Of a DNA stretch of 64,000 bases, positions 1 to 12,261 are shown piece after piece. The notes below the pieces were generated by a model. The model saw only the letters and a list, made by a program, of their open reading frames with translations, searched no databases and was not told the origin of the DNA. This DNA is from Paraburkholderia sp. IMGN_8 (lineage in GTDB: Bacteria > Pseudomonadota > Gammaproteobacteria > Burkholderiales > Burkholderiaceae): positions 310,001 to 374,000 of the forward strand of contig NZ_CP150900.1 of the NCBI RefSeq assembly GCF_038050405.1, given 5' to 3'. Position 1 is the stretch's first letter. Each line of letters opens with the position of its first letter. The position numbers were made by a program, and so were the translations under genes.

Positions 1-267
1 CTGATCTACGGCATCTCGGAAGATGCCATTGCTGCTGCTAAGGTCGTCAACGACTTCGGCAAGAGCAATGACAAGTTGATCATCAAGGCTGGTTCCTACG
101 AAGGCAAGGTGATGGACAAGGCTGGCGTGCAAGCGCTGGCAAACATCCCGAGCCGCGAAGAACTGCTCTCCAAGCTGTTGTACGTTATGCAAGCACCTGT
201 TTCCGGCTTTGCGCGCGCTCTGGCCGCGCTGGCAGAAAAGAAACAAGGCGAAGAAACCGCTGCGTAA
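1..267 (+). CDS. rplJ: 50S ribosomal protein L10, C-terminal part (cut by window edge)
   Basis: The reading frame is open from the first base and encodes the last 88 residues of L10, ending with the tail [16 protein letters not shown]10 anchors the L7/L12 dimers on the 50S stalk, where translation factors bind. The visible part is the C-terminal region, including the segment [16 protein letters not shown] that forms the dimer-binding helix in the family. The start and the autoregulatory leader lie outside the window. It is followed 63 bases later by rplL, its structural partner, in the usual rplJL-rpoBC order. The identification is firm because of this context. Confidence 0.95.
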   Translation: MIYGISEDAIAAAKVVNDFGKSNDKLIIKAGSYEGKVMDKAGVQALANIPSREELLSKLLYVMQAPVSGFARALAALAEKKQGEETAA

Positions 268-330
268 CGCACTTCAGTCGAGCGTGATTGATCGCTGGCT
301 GTATCCGAATTCAATTTAGGAGTATTTCAA

Positions 331-705
331 ATGGCAATCGCAAAAGATGACATCCTCGAGGCAGTAAGCTCGATGTCGGTTCTGGAACTGAACGAGCTGG
401 TCAAGGCGTTCGAAGAAAAGTTTGGCGTGTCGGCAGCTGCTGTTGCAGTGGCAGGCCCGGCAGGCGGCGGCGCAGCAGCTGCTGCTGAAGAGCAAACCGA
501 ATTCACGGTCAACCTGACGGAAGTCGGCGCGAACAAGGTTTCGGTCATTAAGGCTGTTCGTGAACTGACGGGTCTCGGCCTGAAGGAAGCGAAGGACCTG
601 GTCGACGGTGCACCGAAGCCTGTTAAGGAATCGGTACCGAAGGCCGCTGCTGAAGAAGCCAAGAAGAAGCTGGAAGAAGCCGGCGCGAAGGCTGAAATCA
701 AGTAA
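331..705 (+). CDS. rplL: 50S ribosomal protein L7/L12
   Basis: This 124-residue acidic, Ala/Glu-rich protein is the flexible stalk protein that recruits EF-Tu, EF-G and other GTPases to the ribosome. Residues 1-33 form the dimerisation helices that bind L10. An alanine/glycine-rich hinge lies at about 40-55 ([13 protein letters not shown]). The globular C-terminal domain carries the conserved [20 protein letters not shown] segment. The length matches the family. A good ribosome-binding site (aggag) precedes the ATG. It lies between rplJ and rpoB and is followed by an attenuator-like hairpin, which would allow more L7/L12 than RNA polymerase to be made. Confidence 0.98.
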   Translation: MAIAKDDILEAVSSMSVLELNELVKAFEEKFGVSAAAVAVAGPAGGGAAAAAEEQTEFTVNLTEVGANKVSVIKAVRELTGLGLKEAKDLVDGAPKPVKESVPKAAAEEAKKKLEEAGAKAEIK

Positions 706-723
706 GTTTCAGCGCGCTGTGCG

Positions 724-755
724 AAGGCTGGCGGTTTTCCACCGCCGGCCTTTTT
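724..755 (+). terminator. attenuator-like hairpin between rplL and rpoB
   Basis: A 12-bp stem (aaggctggcggt paired with accgccggcctt, with one G-U pair) is followed by a run of five T. It starts 18 bases after the rplL stop. In E. coli a partial terminator at this position lowers rpoBC transcription relative to rplJL; the same role is inferred here. Confidence 0.75.
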
Positions 756-816
756 GTGCTTTGTGGGGACCACGTTTTTGCCGGGTAATTTCGGCAAGAA
801 CATGGCCCCAGAAGCC

Positions 817-859
817 AAAGAAAACCGCCTTTCGGCAACATCGACCGGCGTTTTTCTTT
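817..859 (+). promoter_or_regulatory. second hairpin in rpoB leader
   Basis: The arms aaagaaaaccgcc (817-829) and ggcgtttttcttt (847-859) pair with one mismatch around a 17-base loop. It may be an RNA processing site or a second attenuator ahead of rpoB. The pairing is visible in the sequence; the function is inferred. Confidence 0.45.
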
Positions 860-1074
860 GTCTTCTGAAGCGACTGCAGAAGGCAAGTTTGGTCGGGTAG
901 CGGGCAACACAGGCATCCGCTGCCGTCAGCCAGCGGTTGGTAGCGGCCAACCACCAAGCTTCTAGGCTCGTTCAAGCCATCGGACGGCCATCGGGTCTCA
1001 GTCGGTGAACACTCGGGTTGTCTCATCAAGGTATCCTGCCTCGACAACAATGCCCGCCGTGATTCGGAGATCGT

Positions 1075-4000
1075 ATGCAATATTCCTTCACCGAGAAGAA
1101 GCGTATTCGCAAGAGTTTTGCGAAGCGCCCCATCGTTCACCAAGTACCTTTCCTGCTGGCTACCCAGCTTGAATCATTCAGCACGTTTCTGCAAGCAGAC
1201 ACGTCGTCCACGCAACGCAAGCCGGAAGGCCTGCAAGCTGCGTTTACGTCCGTTTTCCCGATCGTTTCGCATAACGGTTTCGCTCGTCTGGAGTTCGTCA
1301 GCTACATGCTGTCGCCGCCGGCATTCAACATCAAGGAATGTCAGCAGCGCGGTTTGACGTACTGCTCGGCACTGCGCGCGAAAGTGCGCCTGGTGCTGCT
1401 CGACAAGGAATCGCCGAGCAAGCCGGTCGTCAAGGAAGTGAAGGAGCAGGAAGTGTACATGGGCGAAATTCCGCTCATGACGCCGACGGGTTCGTTCGTC
1501 ATCAACGGCACGGAGCGCGTGATCGTTTCGCAGCTGCACCGTTCGCCGGGCGTGTTCTTCGAACACGACAAGGGCAAGACGCACAGCTCGGGCAAGCTCC
1601 TGTTCTCGGCACGTATCATTCCTTACCGCGGTTCGTGGCTCGACTTCGAATTCGATCCGAAGGACGTGCTGTATTTCCGCGTCGACCGCCGCCGCAAGAT
1701 GCCGGTCACGATCCTGCTGAAGGCAATCGGCCTGACGCCGGAGCAGATCCTCGCAAACTTCTTCGTGTTCGACAATTTCACGCTGATGCCGGAAGGCGCG
1801 CAGATGGAATTCGTTCCGGAGCGTCTGCGTGGCGAAGTCGCACGTTTCGACATTTCGGATCGTGACGGCAACGTGATCGTCCAGAAGGACAAGCGGATCA
1901 ACGCTAAGCACATTCGCGATCTCGACAACGCGAAGACGAAATTCATTTCGGTGCCGGAAGACTATCTGCTCGGCCGCGTGCTGGCGAAGAACGTCGTCGA
2001 CGGCGACACCGGTGAAGTCATCGCCAACGCGAACGACGAAATCACCGAAACCGTCCTCGAAAAACTCCGCGAATCGAAGATCAAAGATATCCAGACGCTC
2101 TACACGAACGATCTGGACCAGGGTCCGTATATCTCGTCGACGCTTCGTATCGACGAAACCGCGGACAAGATGGCCGCGCGCATCGCGATCTACCGCATGA
2201 TGCGCCCGGGCGAACCGCCAACCGAAGAAGCGGTCGAGGCGCTGTTCAACCGTCTGTTCTACAGCGAAGACGCATACGACCTTTCCAAGGTGGGTCGTAT
2301 GAAGTTCAATCGTCGCGTGGGCCGCGACGAAATCGTCGGACCGATGACGCTGCAAGACGACGACATCCTCGCAACGATCAAGATCCTGGTCGAACTGCGT
2401 AACGGCAAGGGCGAAGTGGACGATATCGACCACTTGGGCAATCGTCGTGTGCGTTGTGTCGGCGAACTGGCGGAAAACCAGTTCCGCGCGGGTCTCGTGC
2501 GTGTCGAGCGTGCTGTGAAGGAACGCCTCGGCCAGGCCGAAAGCGAAAACCTGATGCCGCACGACCTGATCAACTCGAAGCCGATTTCGTCGGCGATTCG
2601 CGAGTTCTTCGGCTCGTCGCAGCTTTCGCAGTTCATGGACCAGACGAACCCGCTGTCGGAAATCACCCACAAGCGCCGTGTTTCGGCACTAGGCCCGGGC
2701 GGTTTGACGCGTGAGCGCGCTGGCTTTGAAGTCCGCGACGTGCACCCGACCCACTACGGCCGTGTGTGTCCGATTGAAACGCCGGAAGGTCCGAACATCG
2801 GCCTGATCAACTCGCTCGCACTGTACGCGCACCTGAACGAATACGGCTTCCTCGAAACGCCGTATCGCAAGGTCGTGGACAGCAAGGTGACCGATCAGAT
2901 CGACTATCTGTCGGCGATCGAGGAAGGCCGCTACGTGATTGCTCAGGCGAACGCGGCTGTGGCAGCTGACGGCTCGCTGACCGACGAACTGGTGTCGTCG
3001 CGTGAAGCTGGCGAAACGCTGATGGTCACGCCGGACCGCATCCAGTACATGGACGTGGCGCCGTCGCAGATCGTGTCGGTGGCAGCATCGCTGATTCCGT
3101 TCCTCGAGCACGATGACGCGAACCGCGCATTGATGGGTTCGAACATGCAGCGTCAGGCTGTGCCGTGTCTGCGTCCTGAAAAGGCCGTGGTCGGTACGGG
3201 TATCGAACGCACGGTGGCAGTCGACTCGGGTACGACGGTTCAGGCATTCCGCGGTGGTGTGGTCGATTACGTCGACGCAGGCCGTATGGTGATTCGCGTG
3301 AACGACGATGAAGCCGTTGCTGGCGACGTCGGCGTGGACATCTACAACCTGATCAAGTACACGCGTTCGAACCAGAACACGAACATCAACCAGCGCCCGA
3401 TCGTGAAGGTCGGCGATATCGTGTCGCGTGGCGACGTGCTGGCTGACGGCGCATCGACCGACCTCGGCGAACTGGCTCTCGGCCAGAACATGCTGGTCGC
3501 GTTCATGCCGTGGAACGGCTACAACTTCGAAGACTCGATTTTGATCTCGGAGAAGGTGGTTGCTGACGACCGTTACACGTCGATCCACATCGAAGAACTG
3601 AACGTCGTTGCTCGCGATACGAAGCTCGGACCGGAAGAAATCACGCGCGACATCTCGAACCTGGCTGAAGTGCAACTCGGCCGTCTCGACGAATCGGGCA
3701 TCGTCTACATCGGCGCTGAAGTCGAAGCAGGCGACGTGCTGGTCGGCAAGGTGACGCCGAAGGGCGAAACCCAGCTGACGCCGGAAGAAAAGCTCCTGCG
3801 CGCGATCTTCGGCGAGAAGGCTTCGGACGTGAAGGACACGTCGCTGCGCGTGCCGTCGGGCATGAGCGGCACGGTGATCGACGTTCAAGTGTTCACGCGT
3901 GAAGGTATTCAGCGCGACAAGCGTGCGCAACAGATCATCGACGATGAACTGAAGCGTTATCGCCTCGACCTGAACGACCAGTTGCGTATCGTGGAAGGCG

Positions 4001-5181
4001 ATGCATTCCAGCGTCTCGCACGTATGCTGACCGGCAAGGTTGCGAACGGCGGTCCGAAGAAGCTCGCGAAGGGTACGAAGATCGAACAGGCTTACCTGGA
4101 AGATCTTGACCACTACCACTGGTTCGACATCCGCCTCGCGGACGAGGAAGCAGCGGCACAGCTCGAAGCGATCAAGGATTCGATCGAACAGAAGCGTCAC
4201 CAGTTCGATCTCGCGTTCGAAGAAAAGCGCAAGAAGCTCACGCAAGGCGACGAACTGCCGCCGGGCGTGCTGAAGATGGTCAAGGTGTATCTGGCAGTCA
4301 AGCGCCGTCTGCAGCCTGGCGACAAGATGGCCGGCCGTCACGGTAACAAGGGTGTGGTGTCGAAGATCGTTCCGATCGAAGACATGCCGTACATGGCCGA
4401 TGGCCGTCCTGCTGACGTCGTGCTCAATCCGCTCGGCGTGCCGTCGCGGATGAACGTGGGTCAGGTTCTCGAAGTGCATCTGGGCTGGGCCGCGAAGGGT
4501 CTCGGCTGGCGTATCGGCGAAATGCTGCAACGTCAGGCGAAGATCGCTGAACTGCGCGAATTCCTGACCAAGATCTACAACGAGTCGGGCCGCGCTGAAG
4601 AGCTGGACAGCTTCACGGACGACGAAATCGTCGAGCTGGCGAAGAACCTGCGCGAAGGCGTGCCGTTCGCTACGCCGGTGTTCGACGGTGCGACGGAAGA
4701 AGAAATGTCGCGCGCGCTGGATCTGGCATTCCCGGACGACATCGCGAAGCAGCTCGGCATGACGCCGTCGAAGAACCAGGTGCGTCTGTACGACGGCCGC
4801 ACCGGTGAGATGTTCGAACGTACGGTGACGGTCGGCTACATGCATTACCTGAAACTGCACCACTTGGTCGACGACAAGATGCACGCGCGTTCCACGGGCC
4901 CGTACTCGCTCGTCACGCAGCAGCCGTTGGGCGGTAAGGCGCAGTTCGGTGGCCAGCGTTTCGGTGAAATGGAAGTGTGGGCGCTCGAAGCGTACGGCGC
5001 ATCGTACGTGCTGCAAGAAATGCTGACGGTGAAGTCGGACGACGTGACCGGCCGGACCAAGGTGTATGAGAACCTGGTCAAGGGCGATCACGTGATCGAC
5101 GCCGGCATGCCGGAATCCTTCAACGTGCTCGTGAAGGAAATCCGCTCGCTCGGTATCGACATCGACCTCGACCGCAACTAA
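1075..5181 (+). CDS. rpoB: RNA polymerase beta subunit
   Basis: This 1368-residue catalytic subunit forms one pincer of the RNA polymerase active-site cleft. The length is that of Burkholderia RpoB. The rifampicin-binding cluster is intact, with [14 protein letters not shown] from residue 513, His532 and Ser537, which correspond to E. coli His526 and Ser531; the sequence therefore looks rifampicin sensitive. Downstream are [11 protein letters not shown], the [20 protein letters not shown] segment and the [16 protein letters not shown] motif near the active site. The C-terminal part with [20 protein letters not shown] contacts beta'. It lies 21 bases upstream of rpoC in the same operon. ATG 1075 aligns with the family N-terminus ([15 protein letters not shown]). 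Confidence 0.99.
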   Translation: MQYSFTEKKRIRKSFAKRPIVHQVPFLLATQLESFSTFLQADTSSTQRKPEGLQAAFTSVFPIVSHNGFARLEFVSYMLSPPAFNIKECQQRGLTYCSALRAKVRLVLLDKESPSKPVVKEVKEQEVYMGEIPLMTPTGSFVINGTERVIVSQLHRSPGVFFEHDKGKTHSSGKLLFSARIIPYRGSWLDFEFDPKDVLYFRVDRRRKMPVTILLKAIGLTPEQILANFFVFDNFTLMPEGAQMEFVPERLRGEVARFDISDRDGNVIVQKDKRINAKHIRDLDNAKTKFISVPEDYLLGRVLAKNVVDGDTGEVIANANDEITETVLEKLRESKIKDIQTLYTNDLDQGPYISSTLRIDETADKMAARIAIYRMMRPGEPPTEEAVEALFNRLFYSEDAYDLSKVGRMKFNRRVGRDEIVGPMTLQDDDILATIKILVELRNGKGEVDDIDHLGNRRVRCVGELAENQFRAGLVRVERAVKERLGQAESENLMPHDLINSKPISSAIREFFGSSQLSQFMDQTNPLSEITHKRRVSALGPGGLTRERAGFEVRDVHPTHYGRVCPIETPEGPNIGLINSLALYAHLNEYGFLETPYRKVVDSKVTDQIDYLSAIEEGRYVIAQANAAVAADGSLTDELVSSREAGETLMVTPDRIQYMDVAPSQIVSVAASLIPFLEHDDANRALMGSNMQRQAVPCLRPEKAVVGTGIERTVAVDSGTTVQAFRGGVVDYVDAGRMVIRVNDDEAVAGDVGVDIYNLIKYTRSNQNTNINQRPIVKVGDIVSRGDVLADGASTDLGELALGQNMLVAFMPWNGYNFEDSILISEKVVADDRYTSIHIEELNVVARDTKLGPEEITRDISNLAEVQLGRLDESGIVYIGAEVEAGDVLVGKVTPKGETQLTPEEKLLRAIFGEKASDVKDTSLRVPSGMSGTVIDVQVFTREGIQRDKRAQQIIDDELKRYRLDLNDQLRIVEGDAFQRLARMLTGKVANGGPKKLAKGTKIEQAYLEDLDHYHWFDIRLADEEAAAQLEAIKDSIEQKRHQFDLAFEEKRKKLTQGDELPPGVLKMVKVYLAVKRRLQPGDKMAGRHGNKGVVSKIVPIEDMPYMADGRPADVVLNPLGVPSRMNVGQVLEVHLGWAAKGLGWRIGEMLQRQAKIAELREFLTKIYNESGRAEELDSFTDDEIVELAKNLREGVPFATPVFDGATEEEMSRALDLAFPDDIAKQLGMTPSKNQVRLYDGRTGEMFERTVTVGYMHYLKLHHLVDDKMHARSTGPYSLVTQQPLGGKAQFGGQRFGEMEVWALEAYGASYVLQEMLTVKSDDVTGRTKVYENLVKGDHVIDAGMPESFNVLVKEIRSLGIDIDLDRN

Positions 5182-5202
5182 TCGGACTACGGAGAGAAAG
5201 CA

Positions 5203-8200
5203 ATGAAAGCTCTGCTCGATCTATTCAAGCAAGTCCAACAGCCTGAAGTTTTTGACGCCATCAAGATCGGTCTGGCCTCGCCCGACAAGATCCGTTCGTG
5301 GTCGTTCGGTGAAGTGAAGAAGCCGGAAACCATCAACTACCGGACGTTCAAGCCGGAACGCGATGGTCTGTTCTGCGCGAAGATCTTCGGGCCGATCAAA
5401 GACTACGAATGCCTTTGCGGCAAGTACAAGCGCCTGAAGCATCGCGGCGTGATCTGCGAAAAGTGCGGCGTCGAAGTGACGCTCGCCAAGGTGCGTCGCG
5501 AACGGATGGGCCACATTGAGTTGGCCTCGCCGGTTGCGCACATCTGGTTCCTGAAGTCGCTGCCGTCGCGTTTGGGCATGGTGCTCGACATGACGCTGCG
5601 TGACATCGAACGCGTGCTGTACTTCGAAGCATACGTGGTGATCGATCCGGGCATGACGCCGCTGAAAGCGCGGCAGATCATGACCGAAGAGGATTACTAC
5701 AACAAGGTCGAAGAGTACGGTGACGAATTCCGTGCCGAGATGGGCGCGGAAGGCGTGCGCGAACTGCTGCGTGCGATCAACATCGACGAGCAGGTCGAGA
5801 TGCTGCGTACCGAACTCAAGAACACGGGTTCGGAAGCGAAGATCAAGAAGTACGCGAAGCGCCTGAAGGTGCTCGAGGCTTTCCAGCGTTCGGGCATCAA
5901 ACCTGACTGGATGGTGCTCGAAGTGCTGCCGGTGCTGCCGCCGGAACTGCGTCCGCTGGTGCCGCTGGATGGCGGCCGCTTCGCGACGTCGGACCTGAAC
6001 GACCTGTATCGCCGCGTGATCAACCGTAATAACCGGTTGAAGCGTCTGCTCGAACTGAAGGCGCCTGAAATCATTGTTCGCAACGAAAAGCGGATGCTGC
6101 AGGAAGCCGTCGATTCGCTGCTCGATAACGGTCGCCGCGGTAAGGCGATGACCGGCGCGAACAAGCGTCCGCTGAAGTCGCTCGCTGACATGATCAAGGG
6201 TAAGGGCGGTCGTTTCCGTCAGAACTTGCTCGGTAAGCGCGTTGACTACTCGGGCCGTTCGGTGATCGTGGTCGGCCCGACGCTCAAGCTGCATCAGTGC
6301 GGTCTGCCAAAGCTGATGGCGCTCGAACTGTTCAAGCCGTTCATCTTCAACAAGCTGGAAGTGATGGGTGTCGCTACCACCATCAAGGCTGCGAAGAAGG
6401 AAGTCGAGAACCAGACGCCGGTGGTGTGGGACATCCTGGAAGAGGTGATCCGCGAGCATCCGGTGATGCTGAACCGTGCGCCGACGCTGCACCGTCTTGG
6501 CATTCAGGCTTTCGAGCCGGTGCTGATCGAAGGTAAGGCAATTCAGCTGCATCCGCTCGTTTGCGCGGCGTTCAACGCCGACTTCGACGGTGACCAGATG
6601 GCTGTGCACGTTCCGCTGTCGCTCGAAGCGCAGATGGAAGCACGTACGCTGATGCTGGCTTCGAACAACGTCCTGTTCCCGGCCAACGGCGATCCGTCGA
6701 TCGTGCCGTCGCAGGATATCGTGCTCGGCCTGTACTACGCGACCCGTGAAGCAGTGAACGCCAAGGGCGAAGGCCTGACGTTCACGGGCGTCTCGGAAGC
6801 GCTGCGTGCATACGAGAACAAGGAAGTCGAACTGGCCTCGCGCGTCAACGTGCGGATCACGGAAATGGTCCACAACGAAGACACGTCGGAAGGCGCGCCG
6901 AAGTTCGTGCCGAAGATCACGCTGTATGCGACGACCGTCGGCCGTTCTATTCTGTCGGAAATCCTGCCGCCGGGCCTGCCGTTCTCGGTGCTGAACAAGC
7001 CGCTGAAGAAGAAGGAAATCTCGCGCCTCATCAACACCGCGTTCCGCAAGTGCGGCCTGCGTGAAACGGTGATTTTCGCCGACCAGTTGATGCAGTCGGG
7101 TTTCCGTCTGGCAACGCGCGCTGGTATTTCGATTTGCGTGGACGACATGCTCGTGCCGCCGCAGAAGGAAACCATCGTTGGCGACGCCGCGAAGAAGGTG
7201 AAGGAATACGACCGTCAGTACATGTCGGGTCTTGTCACGTCGCAAGAGCGCTACAACAACGTGGTCGACATCTGGTCGGCAACGTCGGAAGCGGTCGGCA
7301 AGGCGATGATGGAACAGCTGTCGACGGAACCGGTGGTCGATCGCGACGGCAATGAAACGCGTCAGGAATCGTTCAACTCCATCTACATGATGGCCGATTC
7401 GGGTGCTCGTGGTTCCGCAGTTCAGATTCGTCAGCTGGCCGGTATGCGTGGCCTGATGGCGAAGCCGGACGGCTCGATCATCGAGACGCCGATTACGGCG
7501 AACTTCCGCGAAGGCCTGAACGTGTTGCAGTACTTCATCTCGACCCACGGTGCACGTAAGGGTCTGGCTGATACGGCACTGAAGACGGCAAACTCGGGTT
7601 ACCTGACGCGTCGTCTCGTCGACGTCACGCAAGACCTGGTGGTGGTCGAGGACGATTGCGGTACGTCCAACGGCGTCGCCATGAAGGCGTTGGTCGAAGG
7701 CGGTGAAGTCGTCGAAGCGCTGCGTGACCGTATCCTCGGTCGCGTGACGGTGGCTGACGTCGTCAATCCGGAATCGCAGGAAACGCTGTACGAAACGGGC
7801 ACGTTGCTCGACGAAGACGCGGTCGAAGAAATCGAACGCCTCGGCATCGACGAAGTGCGCGTGCGTACGCCGCTGACTTGCGAAACGCGTTACGGTCTGT
7901 GCGCAGCCTGCTACGGCCGCGACCTGGGTCGTGGCTCGTCAGTGAACGTCGGTGAAGCAGTCGGCGTGATCGCTGCTCAGTCGATCGGTGAACCGGGCAC
8001 GCAGCTCACGATGCGGACGTTCCACATCGGTGGTGCGGCATCGCGTGCAGCAGTGGCTTCGTCGGTCGAAGCCAAGTCGAACGGTACGGTGCGTTTCACG
8101 GCGACGATGCGTTACGTCACCAACGCGAAGGGCGAGCAGATCGTCATCTCGCGTTCGGGCGAAGCGATGATCACCGACGACCACGGCCGCGAGCGCGAAC

Positions 8201-9441
8201 GTCACAAGGTGCCGTACGGCGCGACGCTGTTGCAACTGGACGGCGCGCAGATCAAGGCCGGCACGCAACTGGCGACGTGGGATCCGATGACGCGTCCGAT
8301 CATCACCGAGTACGGTGGTACGGTGAAGTTCGAAAACGTCGAAGAAGGCGTGACGGTTGCCAAGCAGATCGACGATGTGACGGGTCTCTCGACGCTGGTC
8401 GTGATCGACGTGAAGCGCCGTGGTTCGCAAGCGTCGAAGACGGTGCGTCCGCAGGTCAAGCTGCTCGATGCGAACGGCGAAGAAGTCAAGATCCCGAACA
8501 CCGAGCACTCGGTGCAGATCGGCTTCCAGGTTGGCGCTCTGATCACCGTGAAGGATGGTCAGCAAGTGCAGGTCGGTGAAGTGCTCGCACGTATCCCGAC
8601 TGAATCGCAGAAGACGCGTGACATTACCGGCGGTCTGCCGCGTGTGGCGGAACTGTTCGAAGCACGTTCGCCGAAGGACGCAGGTATCCTGGCGGAAGTC
8701 ACGGGTACGACGTCGTTCGGTAAGGACACGAAGGGCAAGCAGCGTCTCGTTATCACGGACCTCGAAGGCAATCAGCACGAGTTCCTGATCGCGAAGGAAA
8801 AGCAGGTTCTGGTGCACGATGGTCAAGTCGTCAACAAGGGCGAAATGATCGTCGACGGACCGGCGGATCCGCACGACATCCTGCGTTTGCAGGGCGTCGA
8901 AGCGCTGTCGCGTTACATCGTGGACGAAGTGCAGGACGTGTACCGTCTGCAAGGCGTGAAGATCAACGACAAGCACATTGAAGTGATTGTTCGTCAGATG
9001 CTGCGCCGCGTGCAGATTACGGACAACGGCGACACGCGTTTCATCCCGGGCGAACAGGTCGAGCGGTCGGATATGCTCGATGAAAACGACCGTATGATCG
9101 CGGAAGACAAGCGTCCGGCAACGTACGAAAACGTCTTGCTCGGTATCACGAAGGCGTCGCTGTCGACCGATTCGTTCATCTCCGCGGCGTCGTTCCAGGA
9201 AACGACCCGCGTGCTGACCGAAGCGGCGATCATGGGCAAGCGCGACGATCTGCGCGGGCTGAAGGAAAACGTGATCGTCGGCCGTCTGATTCCGGCCGGT
9301 ACGGGTCTTGCGTTCCACAAGGCGCGCAAGAGCAAGGAACTGTCCGACCGAGAGCGTTTCGATCAGATCGCAGCGGAAGAGTCGTTCGAATTCGGTACGC
9401 CGGAAACCCCGGCCGCCGAACAGCACCACTCAGGCGAGTAA
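5203..9441 (+). CDS. rpoC: RNA polymerase beta' subunit
   Basis: This 1412-residue subunit carries the Mg-binding catalytic loop [12 protein letters not shown]; its NADFDGD core is at residues 458-464. The N-terminal zinc site is Cys70, Cys72, Cys85 and Cys88. The second zinc site lies in the segment [16 protein letters not shown], about residues 890-905. The bridge helix and trigger loop region follows, with [20 protein letters not shown]. The start is ATG 5203, preceded by ggagag. The gene ends the rplJL-rpoBC operon: a strong terminator follows at 9481-9513. Nothing unusual was seen. Confidence 0.99.
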   Translation: MKALLDLFKQVQQPEVFDAIKIGLASPDKIRSWSFGEVKKPETINYRTFKPERDGLFCAKIFGPIKDYECLCGKYKRLKHRGVICEKCGVEVTLAKVRRERMGHIELASPVAHIWFLKSLPSRLGMVLDMTLRDIERVLYFEAYVVIDPGMTPLKARQIMTEEDYYNKVEEYGDEFRAEMGAEGVRELLRAINIDEQVEMLRTELKNTGSEAKIKKYAKRLKVLEAFQRSGIKPDWMVLEVLPVLPPELRPLVPLDGGRFATSDLNDLYRRVINRNNRLKRLLELKAPEIIVRNEKRMLQEAVDSLLDNGRRGKAMTGANKRPLKSLADMIKGKGGRFRQNLLGKRVDYSGRSVIVVGPTLKLHQCGLPKLMALELFKPFIFNKLEVMGVATTIKAAKKEVENQTPVVWDILEEVIREHPVMLNRAPTLHRLGIQAFEPVLIEGKAIQLHPLVCAAFNADFDGDQMAVHVPLSLEAQMEARTLMLASNNVLFPANGDPSIVPSQDIVLGLYYATREAVNAKGEGLTFTGVSEALRAYENKEVELASRVNVRITEMVHNEDTSEGAPKFVPKITLYATTVGRSILSEILPPGLPFSVLNKPLKKKEISRLINTAFRKCGLRETVIFADQLMQSGFRLATRAGISICVDDMLVPPQKETIVGDAAKKVKEYDRQYMSGLVTSQERYNNVVDIWSATSEAVGKAMMEQLSTEPVVDRDGNETRQESFNSIYMMADSGARGSAVQIRQLAGMRGLMAKPDGSIIETPITANFREGLNVLQYFISTHGARKGLADTALKTANSGYLTRRLVDVTQDLVVVEDDCGTSNGVAMKALVEGGEVVEALRDRILGRVTVADVVNPESQETLYETGTLLDEDAVEEIERLGIDEVRVRTPLTCETRYGLCAACYGRDLGRGSSVNVGEAVGVIAAQSIGEPGTQLTMRTFHIGGAASRAAVASSVEAKSNGTVRFTATMRYVTNAKGEQIVISRSGEAMITDDHGRERERHKVPYGATLLQLDGAQIKAGTQLATWDPMTRPIITEYGGTVKFENVEEGVTVAKQIDDVTGLSTLVVIDVKRRGSQASKTVRPQVKLLDANGEEVKIPNTEHSVQIGFQVGALITVKDGQQVQVGEVLARIPTESQKTRDITGGLPRVAELFEARSPKDAGILAEVTGTTSFGKDTKGKQRLVITDLEGNQHEFLIAKEKQVLVHDGQVVNKGEMIVDGPADPHDILRLQGVEALSRYIVDEVQDVYRLQGVKINDKHIEVIVRQMLRRVQITDNGDTRFIPGEQVERSDMLDENDRMIAEDKRPATYENVLLGITKASLSTDSFISAASFQETTRVLTEAAIMGKRDDLRGLKENVIVGRLIPAGTGLAFHKARKSKELSDRERFDQIAAEESFEFGTPETPAAEQHHSGE

Positions 9442-9480
9442 GTCCCGGCGGCGCAAGCCGCTTGGGCTCACCAGCCAGCG

Positions 9481-9513
9481 AAGCCGCTCAGTTTCGACTG
9501 AGCGGCTTTTTTT
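9481..9513 (+). terminator. intrinsic terminator of the rplJL-rpoBC operon
   Basis: A perfect 12-bp stem (aagccgctcagt / actgagcggctt) closes on a TTCG tetraloop and is followed by seven T. It starts 40 bases after the rpoC stop and separates the operon from recQ. Confidence 0.92.
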
Positions 9514-9643
9514 ATGCGCCTCTTTTTTGTGCGTCTTTGTGGATTCGTTGGCCGAACGGCTAACGTTGCCGCAAAGCGCGGGCGCAGCACGAATGCGTTG
9601 GTAAAATTCGTGTCACCGGCTTTACGCTGCTTCTCTCAAATTC

Positions 9644-11491
9644 ATGTCCCGTCCGCTCGAAATCCTCAACGAAGTCTTCGGTTACCCCGCGTTCAGAGGG
9701 CAGCAGGGCGAAATTGTCGAGCACGTCGCCGCCGGCGGCGATTGTCTTGTGCTGATGCCGACGGGCGGTGGCAAGTCGCTGTGTTATCAGATTCCGTCGC
9801 TGGTGCGGCGCGAAGCGGGCTGCGGAGCGGGAATCGTGGTGTCGCCGCTGATCGCGCTGATGCAGGATCAGGTGGCGGCGCTCACCGAAGTGGGCGTGCG
9901 CGCGGCGTATCTGAATTCGACGCTGTCGAGCGCCGAAGCCATGGCCACCGAGCGTGCGTTGCGCGAGGGCGAAATCGATCTGCTGTATGTGGCGCCGGAA
10001 CGGCTGATGACGCCCCGTTTCCAGGAGTTGCTGGAACGTACTCGCATCGGTTTGTTCGCAATCGACGAAGCGCATTGCGTGTCGCAGTGGGGACACGATT
10101 TCCGTCCTGAGTATATTCAGCTATCAGTGCTGCACGAGCGCTTCCCGAACGTGCCGCGCATTGCACTCACCGCCACTGCCGATGCAATCACGCGTGACGA
10201 AATCATCCACCGTCTGGCGCTGGACGATGCGCGCATCTTTGTTTCGAGTTTCGATCGGCCGAACATTCGCTACCGCATCGTCGAAAAAGACAATGCGCGC
10301 ACGCAACTGCTCGACTTCATTCGCGCGGAACACTCGAAGCCGGACGGCACGACCGACGCCGGCGTGGTCTATTGCCTGTCGCGCCGCAAGGTCGAAGAAA
10401 CGGCGGAGTGGCTGAAAGAAAAGGGTATGCGCGCGTTGCCGTACCACGCCGGCATGGAGTTCGAAATCCGCCAGAAGCATCAGGAAATGTTTCAGCGCGA
10501 GGAGGGCATCGTGATGTGCGCGACGATCGCGTTCGGCATGGGTATCGACAAACCCGACGTACGCTTTGTGGCTCACCTTGATCTGCCGAAGAGTGTCGAA
10601 GGGTACTACCAGGAAACGGGCCGTGCGGGCCGCGATGGCATGCCGGCCAATGCCTGGATGGCGTACGGTCTCGGCGACGTCGTGCAGCAGCGCAAGATGA
10701 TCGACGAATCCGACGCCGATGACGCACATAAGCGCGTGCAGACCGGCAAGCTCGACGCGTTGCTCGGTCTTTGCGAGGCGGCGACTTGCCGGCGTGTGCG
10801 GCTGCTTGCGTACTTCGGCGAATCGAGCAAGCCGTGCGGCAACTGCGACAACTGTCTGGAGCCGCCAGACACATGGGATGCGACGCGTGAAGCGCAGATG
10901 GCGTTGTCATGCGTGTTCCGCGCGCAGCGAGCGAGTGGTTTTCACTTCGGCGCCGGTCACCTGATCGATATCCTGCGGGGCAACCGCAGCGAGAAGATTA
11001 TGCAACGGGGTCACGAGAAGCTGACCACCTTCGGGATCGGCGCGGCGCTCGGTGAGCCGGAGTGGCGCGCCGTGTTTCGCCAGCTCGTCGCGTTCGGCTA
11101 TCTGAGCGTCGACCACGAAGGATTTGGCTCGCTGGTGCTCACTGAGGCCAGTAAAGCAGTGTTGAAGGGCGAGCAGAACGTCACGATGCGCCGCTACGTA
11201 AAGCCGACGCGTACTCGCCAGTCGCCTGGACGAACCAGTGAGCGTGCCGACCCGACGATCGGCATGGGCCCGCGCGAACGCGCCCGGTGGGACCGCCTGC
11301 GGGCTTGGCGCACCGAAACCGCGAAAAGTGACGGTGTGCCGGCCTACGTCATTTTCCACGACGCCACGCTGGCGGAAATTGCCCGCAACGGTCCCGATTC
11401 GATCGAAGATTTGCGCGGCATTCCAGGCATGGGTGCACGCAAACTCGACCGTTTCGGCGACGAGTTGCTGGAAGTCGTCGGCGCCGACTGA
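9644..11491 (+). CDS. recQ: ATP-dependent DNA helicase RecQ
   Basis: This 615-residue 3'-5' DNA helicase works in recombination repair and replication-fork rescue. The Walker A motif MPTGGGKS is at 38-45. The DEAH box is Asp141-Glu-Ala-His144, followed by [13 protein letters not shown]. Motif VI contains [15 protein letters not shown]. The RQC zinc site has Cys382, Cys398, Cys401 and Cys404. A winged-helix part follows, and a C-terminal HRDC domain (about 535-612) contains [20 protein letters not shown]. The length fits full RecQ enzymes. The gene sits alone between the rpoC terminator and the str operon promoter, so it is probably transcribed independently; no clear promoter was found in the 130 bases upstream. 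Confidence 0.97.
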   Translation: MSRPLEILNEVFGYPAFRGQQGEIVEHVAAGGDCLVLMPTGGGKSLCYQIPSLVRREAGCGAGIVVSPLIALMQDQVAALTEVGVRAAYLNSTLSSAEAMATERALREGEIDLLYVAPERLMTPRFQELLERTRIGLFAIDEAHCVSQWGHDFRPEYIQLSVLHERFPNVPRIALTATADAITRDEIIHRLALDDARIFVSSFDRPNIRYRIVEKDNARTQLLDFIRAEHSKPDGTTDAGVVYCLSRRKVEETAEWLKEKGMRALPYHAGMEFEIRQKHQEMFQREEGIVMCATIAFGMGIDKPDVRFVAHLDLPKSVEGYYQETGRAGRDGMPANAWMAYGLGDVVQQRKMIDESDADDAHKRVQTGKLDALLGLCEAATCRRVRLLAYFGESSKPCGNCDNCLEPPDTWDATREAQMALSCVFRAQRASGFHFGAGHLIDILRGNRSEKIMQRGHEKLTTFGIGAALGEPEWRAVFRQLVAFGYLSVDHEGFGSLVLTEASKAVLKGEQNVTMRRYVKPTRTRQSPGRTSERADPTIGMGPRERARWDRLRAWRTETAKSDGVPAYVIFHDATLAEIARNGPDSIEDLRGIPGMGARKLDRFGDELLEVVGAD

Positions 11492-11532
11492 GCCGTGTGC
11501 GGGTCGGCAGGCGTGCGAAACATTGCAACCTG

Positions 11533-11560
11533 TTGACTCGCTTAGTGTTTTCGGAATACT
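11533..11560 (+). promoter_or_regulatory. probable str operon promoter
   Basis: TTGACT (11533-11538) and AATACT (11555-11560) are 16 bases apart; an alternative -10, TACTAT at 11557-11562, gives 18. The match to the sigma-70 consensus is 5/6 and 4/6. It lies in the gap between the recQ stop and rpsL, leaving a leader of about 135 nt. Confidence 0.6.
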
Positions 11561-11701
11561 ATGCTAGGTTCCGGTTCTTGGAATGCCCGCGCGCGGAGTC
11601 AATTCATGCGCTGACAGTCTGGTCCGGAAGTTCGATGCGCAATCGTTTCTGCTTTGCCCGGAAACAGATGCGTCGATTTTGTTCAATTTCAGGAATAAAC
11701 A

Positions 11702-12082
11702 ATGCCAACCATCAATCAACTGGTTCGCAAAGGCCGCGCGTCGGAAACGACGAAGAGCAAGAGCCCGGCTTTGCAGGACTGCCCCCAGCGTCGCGGCGTG
11801 TGCACCCGTGTGTACACCACGACGCCTAAGAAGCCGAACTCGGCACTTCGTAAGGTTGCCAAGGTGCGCCTGACGAACGGCTTCGAAGTCATTTCGTACA
11901 TCGGTGGTGAAGGCCACAACCTGCAGGAACACTCGGTCGTGCTGATTCGCGGCGGCCGTGTTAAGGACTTGCCGGGTGTGCGTTACCACATGGTTCGCGG
12001 CTCGCTGGATACCCAGGGCGTCAAGGATCGTAAGCAAGCTCGCTCGAAGTACGGTGCGAAGCGTGCCAAGGCTGGCAAGTAA
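11702..12082 (+). CDS. rpsL: 30S ribosomal protein S12
   Basis: This 126-residue protein sits at the decoding site of the small subunit and controls accuracy. The segment [19 protein letters not shown] holds Lys43 and Lys44 (Met counted as 1), the positions where streptomycin-resistance changes occur, and both are wild type. The second loop, [11 protein letters not shown], is also normal. ATG 11702 gives the family N-terminus [12 protein letters not shown]. It is the first gene of the str operon rpsL-rpsG-fusA-tuf. Confidence 0.99.
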   Translation: MPTINQLVRKGRASETTKSKSPALQDCPQRRGVCTRVYTTTPKKPNSALRKVAKVRLTNGFEVISYIGGEGHNLQEHSVVLIRGGRVKDLPGVRYHMVRGSLDTQGVKDRKQARSKYGAKRAKAGK

Positions 12083-12261
12083 TAGCCGGTCAGTGTAGTT
12101 TCAGGTCGCCTGCAAAGGCGGTAATAGCGGTGGTGCCGGAATCGCCGGTGCTGTCGAGTAAGTGGTCACCCGACCAGGCTGGTAAGTCGTTAGAGATGAA
12201 TCGGGTTAGTTGGTGGCCGCGGGGCTAAAAATAGCTCCAACTGAAAAGTAAAGGAAGAAAC

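Larger units (their letters stand above)
706..1074 (+). other. rplL-rpoB intergenic region (369 nt)
   Basis: No gene was found in this gap. It holds two hairpins, listed separately, at 724-755 and 817-859. The remainder is the untranslated leader of rpoB. Gaps of this kind in proteobacteria hold the partial terminator and RNA processing sites that uncouple ribosomal-protein from polymerase expression. The short open frames across it have no coding character. Confidence 0.7.

Noticed and set aside
2689..7632. Long antisense open frames (about 800 codons each) opposite rpoB and rpoC
   Set aside because: The same high-GC mirror effect applies; no ribosome-binding sites, and low-complexity His/Arg/Val composition.
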